The translations under genes and the position numbers were made by a program. This document shows, piece by piece, positions 42,433 to 51,366 of a stretch of DNA of 64,000 bases. The notes under the pieces are model-generated. The model saw only the letters and a program-made list of their open reading frames with translations, was not told the origin of the DNA and searched no databases. Source of the DNA: an uncultured Lachnospiraceae bacterium. Its GTDB lineage: Bacteria; Bacillota; Clostridia; Lachnospirales; Lachnospiraceae. Position 1 is the stretch's first letter, and the number at the start of each line of letters is the position of its first letter. The stretch covers positions 1 to 64,000 of the forward strand of contig CAJUAE010000009.1 of assembly GCA_910583965.1 (NCBI GenBank). Reading direction: 5' to 3'.

Positions 42433-44040
42433 ATGCGTATAGTAGAGAAGGTACTGTACGGATTTGGTGGCTTATTGGCGCTTATGCTTCTTTTTATTGC
42501 GATATGCCACTACAATCCAGAACTGGCGCTTAAGATTGGCGCCGATTTGAAAGCGAACGCGGGGGAAGCGAACCCAGAATATTCTTTGGATTTCCAGACG
42601 GTCAATACAACGGTGACACATGGAGTGCTTCCTGCAGCAGAAAAGACATTGACAAACAATACTGTATCAGCAGGTACAATGCGGGCAGCAGACGACGAGG
42701 ATGCGGATGCTGAAAGCAAATTGAAGATTCCTGGAAAGGTTGCAGGGTTGAACGGCTACATTCCTGTCAAGGCGACAGGAAAAGAGATTACCCAGAACAA
42801 GGCAGATGAGATTGCAAAGGAGCTTGGAAAAGGGGAAACTGGTAGCAACTTGACTTTTGATACGGAAATGTATCCGTATTATAGCATTATCAATGAGACA
42901 CAAAAAGCAGTTTATCGACAAATCTATGCCAATGCAGAAGCGAAAAACAAACATTTTGCGCCAGTGGAGGACATCACGGCAAACGATTTGAAAAATGCAT
43001 TTACTTCTGTAGTAAACGATCATCCAGAGTTGTTTTGGGTAGATACAGCGTACAAATATCAATATACGCCTAAGGGAAGTGTAGCAGATATCACACTTGC
43101 ATTTAATGTGACTGCGAATGATTTAGACGCATCAAAAGCTGAATTTGAGGCGGCGGCAAAGAAAATTACAGATGAGACTTATGGAAGCTATTCAGACTAT
43201 GATAAAGAAAAAATTGTGCATGATACACTTATTAGCAGGGTGAAGTATGATCGAAATGCGCCAATGAATCAAAGTGCTTACAGTGCGCTAGTATACGGAA
43301 GAACAGTGTGTGCTGGCTATGCGAGGGCATTTCAATATGTATTGCATCAGCTCGATATACCATGCTATTACGTGACAGGATTTGCCGGTGAGAATCATGC
43401 ATGGAATATTGTGAAACTCAGTGATGGTTACTATAATGTAGACAGTACATGGGATGATACCAATCCAAACACTTATGATTATTTTAATTGTTCGGATGCG
43501 GATTATGCATCCGATCATGTGAGAAAAGATTTATCGATTTATCTTCCACCATGTAATGGTAATCGTTACAGCGGACTTGAAGTAAACCCTTCAGAGACCC
43601 CGCCTACAAATACAACGAAGCCAGGAACGACAACGAAACCTTCTACAAATACAACGACAAAACCTTCCACAACACCATCTGGAAGTACTGGCAGTAATAC
43701 ATCAAATCCGACCACAGCAACCAATACAGATTCGATTACTGTGATAACAGTGCGAGGTGGTGGTGACGAGCATTATATTGACAATGTTGGTGATTACTTT
43801 AACGAATGTTTTGGGGCGATGATTAACAGTGATGATGAGGTGATAACATTTGATTTGATTATCACAGATAAGAAGCTCTGGAACAGTATTTATAAGGCAT
43901 ATGATAAAGGTGACTGCCAGGAGGGATACATTGACCGCTATCTGGTAGAAAAGCATAAAAATGCGTGTAGCATGTATGTGGAAGCTGTGCCAAGAACGGA
44001 TGGAAGTTATCTGTTGCGGCATCGCGGTGTGATTAGTTAA
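42433..44040 (+). CDS. Exported transglutaminase-like protein
   Basis: The 535-residue protein has an N-terminal membrane anchor (about 5-23) and a transglutaminase-like cysteine protease fold at about 165-370. The triad is visible: C293 in GRTVCAGYARAFQ, H322 in GENHAWN and D337 in NVDSTWDD. A Thr/Pro/Ser-rich linker (about 390-435, repeated TTKP) leads to a C-terminal domain of unknown type. Such proteins act outside the cell on proteins or wall peptides; Lachnospiraceae carry many. GAGGAGGT precedes the ATG. It is monocistronic, with its own promoter and terminator. Confidence 0.88.
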   Translation: MRIVEKVLYGFGGLLALMLLFIAICHYNPELALKIGADLKANAGEANPEYSLDFQTVNTTVTHGVLPAAEKTLTNNTVSAGTMRAADDEDADAESKLKIPGKVAGLNGYIPVKATGKEITQNKADEIAKELGKGETGSNLTFDTEMYPYYSIINETQKAVYRQIYANAEAKNKHFAPVEDITANDLKNAFTSVVNDHPELFWVDTAYKYQYTPKGSVADITLAFNVTANDLDASKAEFEAAAKKITDETYGSYSDYDKEKIVHDTLISRVKYDRNAPMNQSAYSALVYGRTVCAGYARAFQYVLHQLDIPCYYVTGFAGENHAWNIVKLSDGYYNVDSTWDDTNPNTYDYFNCSDADYASDHVRKDLSIYLPPCNGNRYSGLEVNPSETPPTNTTKPGTTTKPSTNTTTKPSTTPSGSTGSNTSNPTTATNTDSITVITVRGGGDEHYIDNVGDYFNECFGAMINSDDEVITFDLIITDKKLWNSIYKAYDKGDCQEGYIDRYLVEKHKNACSMYVEAVPRTDGSYLLRHRGVIS

Positions 44041-44056
44041 ATATTTTACGATATGT

Positions 44057-44089
44057 AAAAAGATGAGTGCTCTGACACTCATCTTTTTT
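44057..44089. terminator. Bidirectional rho-independent terminator
   Basis: GATGAGTG (44062-44069) pairs with CACTCATC (44076-44083). A-tracts and T-tracts flank the stem on each side (AAAAA before, TTTTTT after), so it can serve the plus-strand transglutaminase gene and the convergent hemerythrin gene. Confidence 0.93.
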
Positions 44090-44133
44090 ATGTATACGGC
44101 ACTCAGGGAAAATCTTTCTCCTTCGATTGCATT
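44089..44133 (+). repeat. Terminator-associated repeat, family C, degenerate copy
   Basis: TATGTATACGGCACTC, then GGGAAAATCTTTCTCCTTCGATTGCA keeps the start and the second stem with the CGATTGCA end of family C. It again begins at the T-tract. Confidence 0.5.
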
Positions 44134-44174
44134 ACTTTATGCACAAACAGTATGTTACTGAATCCATGTATTTT

Positions 44175-45014
44175 CTATAAGTCTACACAAGGGATTTTTT
44201 TGTCAGTATATAAAATATGATTAATTAGCCAACCTAGTAAAAATTCTAGCAATTCTTGTAGATACTCTTGCGGGTTTTGATCGATTTGGTTGAGGTCAAT
44301 GTTTTCCAGTTTATCAATAAATGCCTCATGCGCACGTTTCTGCGCACTTAAACCTTCATAATGGATTGCCTCCATATATTCTTGTTCGTCAGCAAAATGC
44401 TCTTTGGTGTATTCTTTTAATTCGTTTAAAATCAACATAATGTTATCATATCCTGAAAGGCTATCAAAGGATTTCACAAGCTGGTTTGCCTTGTCAACAA
44501 TGCGGAAAAGTTCTTTGTGCTCTGCGTCAACAAGAGCAATACCTGTCAAATAATCATCTGTGAATTCACAAGGATTTTCACGAATCATCCATTCTTCTAG
44601 TGGTGGTAGCTTTCCAATCATAATATCGCTGCTAAGAATGTGATGGTACAACCATTTGGCGAGGAAGCGTACAAGTTCAGTAAGTACACGTTGCTGTTCT
44701 TCTTCATTGTCAATATTGACAAATTCGTACTCACGAATTTTATCGCGGAAAAAAGTGTGCTGCGTTCGCTGACGAATTAGTTCTGGATCGCGGATTTGCA
44801 TCATATATTCTTCCTCATGTGTAAAGTGTGTCTCCGCGTAATTGTCCAGTTCCTCAAGGATATTTTTCACTTCTTGATAGTAATCACTGTGGTATTCTGT
44901 GCAGGCTAATGTATAAGCTTTGGAGAGCAGTGCAAATAGATTGCGGTGCTCATCATCAATAAGATTGATTCCTGTTATGCAATCCTGCGTAAATTCAAAT
45001 ATCATATTTTTCAT
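44175..45014 (-). CDS. Tandem-domain bacteriohemerythrin
   Basis: The 279-residue protein has two hemerythrin four-helix domains in tandem (about 1-140 and 145-279). Domain 1 has H23 (DDEH), H63 and E67 (HFTHEEE), then QHTFF and the HH...D of LYHHILSSD. Domain 2 has DAEHKELF, HFADEQEYM, RAHEAF and INHILYTD. All iron ligands appear to be present in both. Hemerythrins bind O2 at a di-iron centre, so in an anaerobe a role in O2 binding or sensing is likely. It is a single gene on the minus strand. Confidence 0.93.
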   Translation of the reverse strand: MKNMIFEFTQDCITGINLIDDEHRNLFALLSKAYTLACTEYHSDYYQEVKNILEELDNYAETHFTHEEEYMMQIRDPELIRQRTQHTFFRDKIREYEFVNIDNEEEQQRVLTELVRFLAKWLYHHILSSDIMIGKLPPLEEWMIRENPCEFTDDYLTGIALVDAEHKELFRIVDKANQLVKSFDSLSGYDNIMLILNELKEYTKEHFADEQEYMEAIHYEGLSAQKRAHEAFIDKLENIDLNQIDQNPQEYLQELLEFLLGWLINHILYTDKKIPCVDL

Positions 45015-45387
45015 CCTTTCTAACCATATTATTTTGTGGTAAAGATATGCCCGTTGGGACTAGGGACTATAAAGAAATAACATTGCAAGATTGCGTGGGA
45101 TATAGTTTCAAGCGTGCAGGTCAAAAAGCAGACATAACAGGTTATATTGAGGTTTTTGACCTATGGAATTGGAGTTGTAGACAAGCAAGATTGTAAAATC
45201 ATTCTTTACAGTTCCCTAGATATAATGTCTAACGACATTATATCATATATCTGCGAAGTGTGGGGAAAATTTTTCTGTAGTTTTGTATAAATGGAGAATC
45301 GATAAGCTATACTTCGCACTCACATTAGTACTCCATCCAGTTAGAAATTGGAATACGGGGCTGCATGCTTCGTGTGAAAAGTAACAT
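45015..45387. other. Intergenic region upstream of the hemerythrin gene
   Basis: No gene. It includes GAAAGGATG, the ribosome site of the hemerythrin gene, and the palindrome at 45219. The ABC permease ends at 45388; no clear terminator for it is visible here. Confidence 0.5.
45219..45244. promoter_or_regulatory. Perfect 11-bp inverted repeat, putative operator
   Basis: GATATAATGTC-TAAC-GACATTATATC is a perfect dyad with a four-base centre, about 205 bases upstream of the hemerythrin start. It contains TATAAT on both strands, so it may be an operator overlapping promoter elements. Confidence 0.55.
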
Positions 45388-47778
45388 CTATAATGTCTCT
45401 ACAATCGACATTGTGCGAAGTTTTTTCACTGGATTATAAATTGCCAATATAACAGCTACGATTACAATAGTGAGAATGATGAAAAGTTCTGTTATTGGAA
45501 GCTGCCAAGGGTCATTCCAACGATTGGTTACTAGAAATTCATAAAGCATTTTATTTAGAAATAGTCCTAAAATTGTTCCAAGAAGTCCTCCAGTTACTGC
45601 ATAGCAAACAGTTTCAACTACAATCATTTTCTCAAGTTGTGTGTCGCTCATTCCAATAGCGCGCAATCCGCTGTATTGTTTCATATGTGCTTCGACACTC
45701 ATAGCGATGCAGTTAATAATATTACAGATAGTGACTAGGGCAATTAGAAATAAAAATCCATATAGAAATAACTTAAAGGAATAATTGGCTCCTAGTACGC
45801 TTTGATTGCTCATGCGTTGGTCAGAAAAAGTGTACGTTGCACCAACAAGCGCGCGAATTGTGTCCACATCTGTATCTAAGGCATTGCGTGTCAATTGGAT
45901 ATCAATAATGGTGTAATTCTCCGCGCCTGTAAGTTGTCGAAACGTATCCTCTGAACAGAGGAGAATGTCGCTATCAGAGGTGTTAAAAGGACATTCGGAC
46001 ACCATACCTGCAATCGTAATTTCTGTAGTTTGACCATTGACTGTAAGTGTTACAATATCACCTGTCTGTATCTTTGTGTGATTATTGTATTGCGGTGCAG
46101 ATACAATCAGTGCAGTTGTAGGCTGGGTTTGTACTTCTTTTATGGAGCCGTTTAACAGGTATTTTTCTGCCCAACGAAACTGTTGTTCGTCATAAGAGAT
46201 TAGCATGGTCGTATGTTCTCTGCCATTTGTTACAGCGGGAAGATGATAGGCAAACATACGTCCATAAGTGCGTTTTATAGCGGGATTTTCTTGTAATATT
46301 GTGATAAGGGAGCGGTCAATGGTACAATTTGCTGTGAGATTTTCATTGACATCATTGTTAGCACTAATAATAGAAAGATCAGGCGTCCATGGGCTAAGTG
46401 CTTTGATGGCATGTTTCATAAAGTCAATTGTTGTAGAAAAAGACAAAAATAAAATAATACTCAATGCAAAAGAAGCGGAAACAAGCAATAAATTTCTGCG
46501 GCTTGCAATCGCATGATGAATACCAAGCGCAATATGAACTTTACAAAATGTTGTGTTGGCAGCGCTACGCACAGGGGGCAAATGATTCGTATTGCCTGTC
46601 ACTGCTGCCAATGGAGAAGCTTTTGATGCTCTTTTTGCAGGTGCGCGGGACGCAAGAAACACTGTTAAAATGCCAATTATTATTCCTGCAACAATGCTTG
46701 GAAGACTGACAGCAAAGGTGGGCATAGTGGCGAAGTACATAGGACTTAAAATACGTAAAATTGCGCAGAGTATCCAGATAAGAACCATGCCGATAAGAAC
46801 ACTTGCAGGAATAGCGAAAGTACATAGACTAAGTGCTTCTCTGTGAACAAGTCGCATAATTTGTCTTGGTGTTGCACCCACACAGCGAAGCATACCAAAA
46901 AACTGTGTCCGTCCGGCAATATTGCTGTTTAGACTTCCTGCAATCATCAGAACACTTGCTATCAGAACCAGTGTAGATAAAACGGCTGCAGCAGCGTAAA
47001 TCGTGAGCATAAACCGATTTCCTTCGTCGCTTTGACCAAGCAGTCCCAGCAGCATTGCCTGTTCCTTTATTTGTGTGTCAGATAATTGAAATTGTGTTTT
47101 AATGTCGTTGATTGTTTTACGGATCGTGCGGTGATTGTGAAATTGAACAAAAAAACTACTATCGTAGTCATCAGGAGCGCCGTCTGTCACACCAGGATAG
47201 AAGGTGCGAAAGGCAGCGGTGTTCATAAAGACTCCATAAATATCCTTGCTCAATATCATTGGCATATCACTTGTAAAACCGGAGATAATATAGGAGTATG
47301 TCGTTCCAGAAGTGTCACAAATTAATATTTGATGGCCAATGTCAAGACCAAGTTCCTTTTTTATATTGCCACTTACAACGACTTCGTGTTCTGTCTGTGG
47401 AAATGTGCCTTCTGAGATAGAGTTGGGATAGATTTCTTCTAGAAAAGCTGGGTCACTTCCACAAATAACCACATCTTTTCCAGCAATCTGATAGCCCTTA
47501 TCCAACTTGTAATTTAGAGTGCCATAGCAGGAGAGCGCGTTTACTTCAGGGCGTGCCGCAATCAGTTCCGCTTCTGCATCACTAATTTTGTTGAGCGCAA
47601 TATGCCAATTGCCATCTTCTTTTTTTGTTTTTAGTAGCTGACTTTGAATGTACATGTCTGCCATACCAAATATTGTTGTCACAAGAAACACTGATAGAAA
47701 GATACAAAAAATCGACATGCGATTTTGTTTTCGATGTACTTTTGCATAGAGTGAAACAAGTTCAAGATAATTTTTCAT
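45388..47778 (-). CDS. ABC transporter permease with two FtsX domains
   Basis: The 796-residue protein has an N-terminal membrane helix (about 20-42), a large extracellular domain, and three helices of a first FtsX domain (about 255-390). A second helix, extracellular domain and three-helix FtsX unit follow (about 425-796), eight helices in all. This is the layout of YtrF/SalY/MacB-like permeases, which work mechanically on envelope peptides or lipoproteins rather than as classic importers. GGGGG precedes the ATG at 47778, which overlaps the ATPase gene by 17 bases. A two-component system lies just upstream on the same strand, suggesting induction by envelope stress or antimicrobial peptides. 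Confidence 0.9.
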   Translation of the reverse strand: MKNYLELVSLYAKVHRKQNRMSIFCIFLSVFLVTTIFGMADMYIQSQLLKTKKEDGNWHIALNKISDAEAELIAARPEVNALSCYGTLNYKLDKGYQIAGKDVVICGSDPAFLEEIYPNSISEGTFPQTEHEVVVSGNIKKELGLDIGHQILICDTSGTTYSYIISGFTSDMPMILSKDIYGVFMNTAAFRTFYPGVTDGAPDDYDSSFFVQFHNHRTIRKTINDIKTQFQLSDTQIKEQAMLLGLLGQSDEGNRFMLTIYAAAAVLSTLVLIASVLMIAGSLNSNIAGRTQFFGMLRCVGATPRQIMRLVHREALSLCTFAIPASVLIGMVLIWILCAILRILSPMYFATMPTFAVSLPSIVAGIIIGILTVFLASRAPAKRASKASPLAAVTGNTNHLPPVRSAANTTFCKVHIALGIHHAIASRRNLLLVSASFALSIILFLSFSTTIDFMKHAIKALSPWTPDLSIISANNDVNENLTANCTIDRSLITILQENPAIKRTYGRMFAYHLPAVTNGREHTTMLISYDEQQFRWAEKYLLNGSIKEVQTQPTTALIVSAPQYNNHTKIQTGDIVTLTVNGQTTEITIAGMVSECPFNTSDSDILLCSEDTFRQLTGAENYTIIDIQLTRNALDTDVDTIRALVGATYTFSDQRMSNQSVLGANYSFKLFLYGFLFLIALVTICNIINCIAMSVEAHMKQYSGLRAIGMSDTQLEKMIVVETVCYAVTGGLLGTILGLFLNKMLYEFLVTNRWNDPWQLPITELFIILTIVIVAVILAIYNPVKKLRTMSIVETL

Positions 47779-48478
47779 CTCGATATAGCCCCCCTTCTCC
47801 ACTTGCAGTTCCCAAATCTGTTAGACAGCCATCCACCACATGCAGAACTCTGTCCGCGGATGCGGCTAATGCATTGTTGTGCGTAATCATAAGTATCGTT
47901 TGTTGATAGTTTCGTGAGGCTTTAATGAGCAAATCAAGAACCTCCTGACTGTTGTGGCTGTCAAGATTGCCAGTTGGCTCGTCGGCAAGAATTAGTTTTG
48001 GTTTGGTAATTAGTGCTCTCCCAATAGCGACGCGCTGCTGTTGTCCGCCTGAGAGCTGGTTTGGCAGGTGGTGGCGTCTGTCCTGCAACCCAAGAATTTC
48101 AAGAGTTTCTTCTACAATGGCAGGATTTGGCTTGCAATAGTCAAGTAGTAACGGAAAGATAATATTTTGTTCCACAGTCAGTTCCGCTACTAGCTGGAAG
48201 GATTGGAAGATAAAGCCAATATTGCGGCGCCGGAAAATAGTACGCTCTTTTTCTTTTAATGTAAAAAGATTGTTTCTATCAACATAGATTTCTCCAGAAG
48301 TAGGGGTGTCGAGAGCACCAATACAGTTCAAAAGTGTGCTTTTGCCAGAACCAGACGCACCAACCACCGCGCAGAATGTTCCTTTTTCAAGGGAGAATGT
48401 CACATTTTTGAGAGCGTTTACTTGCGTTTCTCCTTTTCCATAGGTTTTGCATAAATTGTTTACTTGTAAGATTTTCAT
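47762..48478 (-). CDS. ABC transporter ATPase (LolD/MacB-type)
   Basis: The 238-residue ATPase has Walker A GASGSGKST, a Q-loop in FIFQSFQL, signature LSGGQQQR, Walker B LILADEPTGNLD and the switch histidine in MITHNNALA. It is typical of the MacB/LolD/BceA group that pairs with FtsX-type permeases; the partner is encoded next. It starts with GGAGTC upstream. Probable operator and promoter elements are at 48586-48639. Confidence 0.95.
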   Translation of the reverse strand: MKILQVNNLCKTYGKGETQVNALKNVTFSLEKGTFCAVVGASGSGKSTLLNCIGALDTPTSGEIYVDRNNLFTLKEKERTIFRRRNIGFIFQSFQLVAELTVEQNIIFPLLLDYCKPNPAIVEETLEILGLQDRRHHLPNQLSGGQQQRVAIGRALITKPKLILADEPTGNLDSHNSQEVLDLLIKASRNYQQTILMITHNNALAASADRVLHVVDGCLTDLGTASGEGGLYRDEKLS

Positions 48479-48585
48479 GATAATATTAATTATGACTCCT
48501 TTCCAAAAGCATTTTTATAATTTTTTACACCACGCATTAATTATTTTTATTAGGTTTTAAATTAGAGATTTGGCGGTGTAAGATT

Positions 48586-48639
48586 ATCATAACAAATATA
48601 GCTTACAGAAAGATGAATTTTAGCTTACAGTTTTGTAAG
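48586..48639 (-). promoter_or_regulatory. Putative promoter and response-regulator sites of the ABC operon
   Basis: On the minus strand CTTACA-AAAC-TGTAAG (48624-48639) is a perfect dyad. TGTAAGC recurs 22 bases further on (48601-48607) in direct orientation, and a TATGAT -10 element follows (48586-48591). Direct repeats two helical turns apart upstream of the -10 are typical for OmpR-family activators; the two-component genes are immediately upstream. Confidence 0.5.
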
Positions 48640-48749
48640 TTGTGTTAATATCTGCACACGCTTTGCAATATTTTGCTCAAATTCTTCGCCAAAATATCAA
48701 GGATCTCTTGTTGTTTTTATTTTGTACAAGTTCATGTAATTTTGTCTTT

Positions 48750-50030
48750 TTAGTGTGTGTTTGGAAAATCTGCCTCTTGTGGAAATAGAATTGAAAAACA
48801 GGTTCCAACATGCAAAGTACTTTGCACCGAGATTGTTCCACCTTGTCCTTCGATAATAGACTTGGCAAGTGGCAGTCCTAGGCCAATGCCCAAAGTATTA
48901 GCAGATGGATTGCTTCGATAAAAGCGTTTAAAAATATGATAAATATCTTCGGGCGCAATGCCATCTCCGCTATCGGAAATCTGAATCACTGTGTGAAAAG
49001 GCGTATTTTCCCAAGTAATATGAATACTATCTTGTGCGCGCGTGTGATCCAATGCATTTTTTACTAAGTTACCAATTGCTTCACACGTCCATGTCATATC
49101 ACATAAAACCGTTTCTGTGGCAGAGCCATCAAATAGAATTGTTTTTCCTTCTTGCTCTGCGCGTGTTGTCAACTCACTGACAGCACAGCCAATAAGTTCT
49201 CTTAAATTGCATCGCTGTTTTTCAAACACAATATTACCAGCGTCAAGTCTTGTAATCTTGAGCATGGATTGAACTAACTGTTCCATACGCTTTAAGGCAA
49301 ATCCTGTCTTAGCAGCAAAATGTTGTATTACATTAGGCTGATCAGGTTCATTTTCCATAATTTCCTGATACATAGATAGCGCTGCAAGTGGTGTTTTTAG
49401 TTGATGAGAGATATCAGAAATCGTATTTCTTAAAAAAAGTTTTGATTGGTGTTCCGCATCCTTTTGTGCCTGCAACATTGTGGCAAGTCGGTCTACTGCA
49501 GATAGCATTTGATGGAGTGCTCCTTCATCCGTTTGTGGTAGTCGACTGGAAAAGTGACCTTTTGTATAATTGTTAATGATAGAAGTAGCATGTTGATATA
49601 GAGAAGTTCTTCTGTATAAAAATAATAGACTAACACTAAGCAGTAGGAGACAAAACAGAATGTTTATTGCCAGTGCGCTACGTATAGAAACTTGACGAAA
49701 GTGATAAAGATGTGGCAAAAATTGGTTTTCTAGTGTGGGGCGGATTCCAATTTTTTCAAGGAGCGCTGTTGTGGATTGTGTTATTGTTTTATTAAAAGTG
49801 ACATCTGTTTCCGTAAGTGCTCGCGCAATTATGGTTTCAGGGATTCCCTGTGCGATAAGAGAGGCTGTAATTGCTTCATCGTGCTGTAAAAGCATTGTTT
49901 TAGCGGAATTTGTTAATTGATTGCAAAATAGCAGCGCAATGCTGAGAAGAAAAAACGAGAGTGAGAGCAGAAATAGATAGTATCGCCGAATTTGTTGGTC
50001 TTGCATTAGTCCAAAAGTTGATTGATTCAT
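48750..50030 (-). CDS. Sensor histidine kinase
   Basis: The 426-residue protein has two membrane helices (about 17-37 and 117-139) flanking an 80-residue extracellular loop, a HAMP-like linker, and a HisKA/HATPase module with H209 in DISHQLKTPL, N-box NLVKNALDH, G1 DSGDGI and G2 GIGLGL. The loop is large enough to sense a ligand directly. It is encoded with the response regulator at 50063 and upstream of the FtsX-type ABC genes. Confidence 0.95.
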   Translation of the reverse strand: MNQSTFGLMQDQQIRRYYLFLLSLSFFLLSIALLFCNQLTNSAKTMLLQHDEAITASLIAQGIPETIIARALTETDVTFNKTITQSTTALLEKIGIRPTLENQFLPHLYHFRQVSIRSALAINILFCLLLLSVSLLFLYRRTSLYQHATSIINNYTKGHFSSRLPQTDEGALHQMLSAVDRLATMLQAQKDAEHQSKLFLRNTISDISHQLKTPLAALSMYQEIMENEPDQPNVIQHFAAKTGFALKRMEQLVQSMLKITRLDAGNIVFEKQRCNLRELIGCAVSELTTRAEQEGKTILFDGSATETVLCDMTWTCEAIGNLVKNALDHTRAQDSIHITWENTPFHTVIQISDSGDGIAPEDIYHIFKRFYRSNPSANTLGIGLGLPLAKSIIEGQGGTISVQSTLHVGTCFSILFPQEADFPNTH

Positions 50031-50062
50031 GCTTTATTTCCTCAAATAAGTTTTAATTTGTT

Positions 50063-50743
50063 TTATGATACCCATTGATAGCCAAAACCGCGCACTGTAG
50101 TTAAATGTTGTGGTTGCGATGGGTCCAACTCAATCTTTTCCCGAAGCCGTCGAATATACACAGACAGAGTATTATTATCCACAAAGTCTCCTGTGTTATC
50201 CCATAGAGCATCAAGTATAGTCTCTCTTGTGACAACTTTGTTCGCATTGCGCACAAGCAAGTTGAGCAGACGATATTCCGCCCGCGTTAGTTCCACAATA
50301 GTTCCATCTAAAATTACGCGGTTTTGCGCAAGATCAATACAAAGATTACCAGATGAAATAATCGGCTGTGCTGTATATTTTGTTCGTCGCTGTAGTGCGC
50401 GAATGCGAGAACAAAGTTCTCCTATTTTAAATGGTTTTGTAATGTAGTCATCTCCGCCACTGTCAAGACCACGGATAACATTTACTTCTTCATCCGCGGC
50501 AGTGAGAAAAATAATAGGAATTTGATTGCCACTTGCCCGAACTTTTTCGCAGATGTCAAATCCAGTTCCATCAGGCAGAGTCACATCCAGCAGAAGCAGG
50601 TCGTAATTGTTTGTCCTATTGAGATGTTGTAGCGCTTCATGCACAGTGCGTACAGTTTCTACCGTGAACGCATTTTTTTGGAGTGCATATTCTAGTCCGT
50701 CAATTAGGCTGATATCATCTTCTAATAGTAGTATTTTTGCCAT
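50063..50743 (-). CDS. OmpR-family response regulator
   Basis: The 226-residue protein has a receiver domain with D9/D10, phosphoacceptor D53 in LLLDVTLPDGTG and the conserved lysine in ITKPF. The C-terminal winged helix (about 130-226) contains LTRAEYRLLNLLVRNANKVVTRE and YIRRLREKIE. It should control the ABC transporter downstream of the kinase. AAGGAG lies seven bases before the ATG. Confidence 0.96.
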   Translation of the reverse strand: MAKILLLEDDISLIDGLEYALQKNAFTVETVRTVHEALQHLNRTNNYDLLLLDVTLPDGTGFDICEKVRASGNQIPIIFLTAADEEVNVIRGLDSGGDDYITKPFKIGELCSRIRALQRRTKYTAQPIISSGNLCIDLAQNRVILDGTIVELTRAEYRLLNLLVRNANKVVTRETILDALWDNTGDFVDNNTLSVYIRRLREKIELDPSQPQHLTTVRGFGYQWVS

Positions 50744-51135
50744 AAATTTGTCTCCTTAGAATATAAAAGACTTACAGAGTCTTTTGTGATTGTTTGATAA
50801 AGGTTTATTCTATTATAGCGCATTTTATAGATTCATCAAGATTATAAAATTCCTAGTACAATATTTTTCATTTCTCAGATATTAATCTTTATGCCGCCAT
50901 TAACAACACAAATAGTAAGCATTCATGTGAAATCAAAGATTTCACCATCCTGATTTGTATGCCGCCAAAGCGGCAGATGGAAGTTCGTGTGAAAATTTAA
51001 GCCGCCAAAAGGCGGCATGGGGGATTAACATGAAAAATTTTACTAAATTTTTTGATTGCTAAAAAAGTAATTTTTGGGAAATAATTTCTTGAAAGAGAAA
51101 AGTGAAAAATAATTTCACAAAATGTTCGGTAATAC
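50744..51135. other. Intergenic region between the two-component genes and mglB
   Basis: No gene. It holds the divergent promoter of the response regulator, a family D repeat at 50935-51018, and a duplicated GCCGCC word at 50893. The rest is AT-rich. Confidence 0.5.
50935..51018 (+). repeat. Hairpin repeat, family D, second locus
   Basis: GTGAAAT-CAAAG-ATTTCAC is followed by the CTGATTTG linker, GCCGC-CAAA-GCGGC, GATGGAAGTTCGTGTG, and a second GCCGCC-AAAA-GGCGGC with CATGGGGG. The order matches 39932-40077. The hairpin after the linker is GCCGC/GCGGC here and GCCCG/CGGGC there, so both sides of the stem changed. Confidence 0.8.
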
Positions 51136-51164
51136 TTTACAAATAGAAAAATATAAGTTATAAT
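51136..51164 (+). promoter_or_regulatory. Promoter of the mgl-type sugar operon
   Basis: TTTACA (51136-51141) and TATAAT (51159-51164) are spaced by 17 bases. The leader to the mglB ATG is about 195 bases and includes AGACCTT/AAGTCT-type short stems near 51328. No cre-like operator could be placed with confidence. Confidence 0.75.
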
Positions 51165-51366
51165 TCTCCTATACAACTTTACTAAATTAATTCAAAAAAT
51201 AGTCTTTTGGAATCCTTGTATGTGTTTTTGAGGCTTGTTTTTTGGTGTATGCATACAAATTTATTTTGCATAGACCTTAAAATTTATACATAGCTAACAA
51301 AAAACTTATAAAATTCCATACAAAGAGACCTTAAAAGTCTATCAAACAAAGGGAGGTACACAAACT

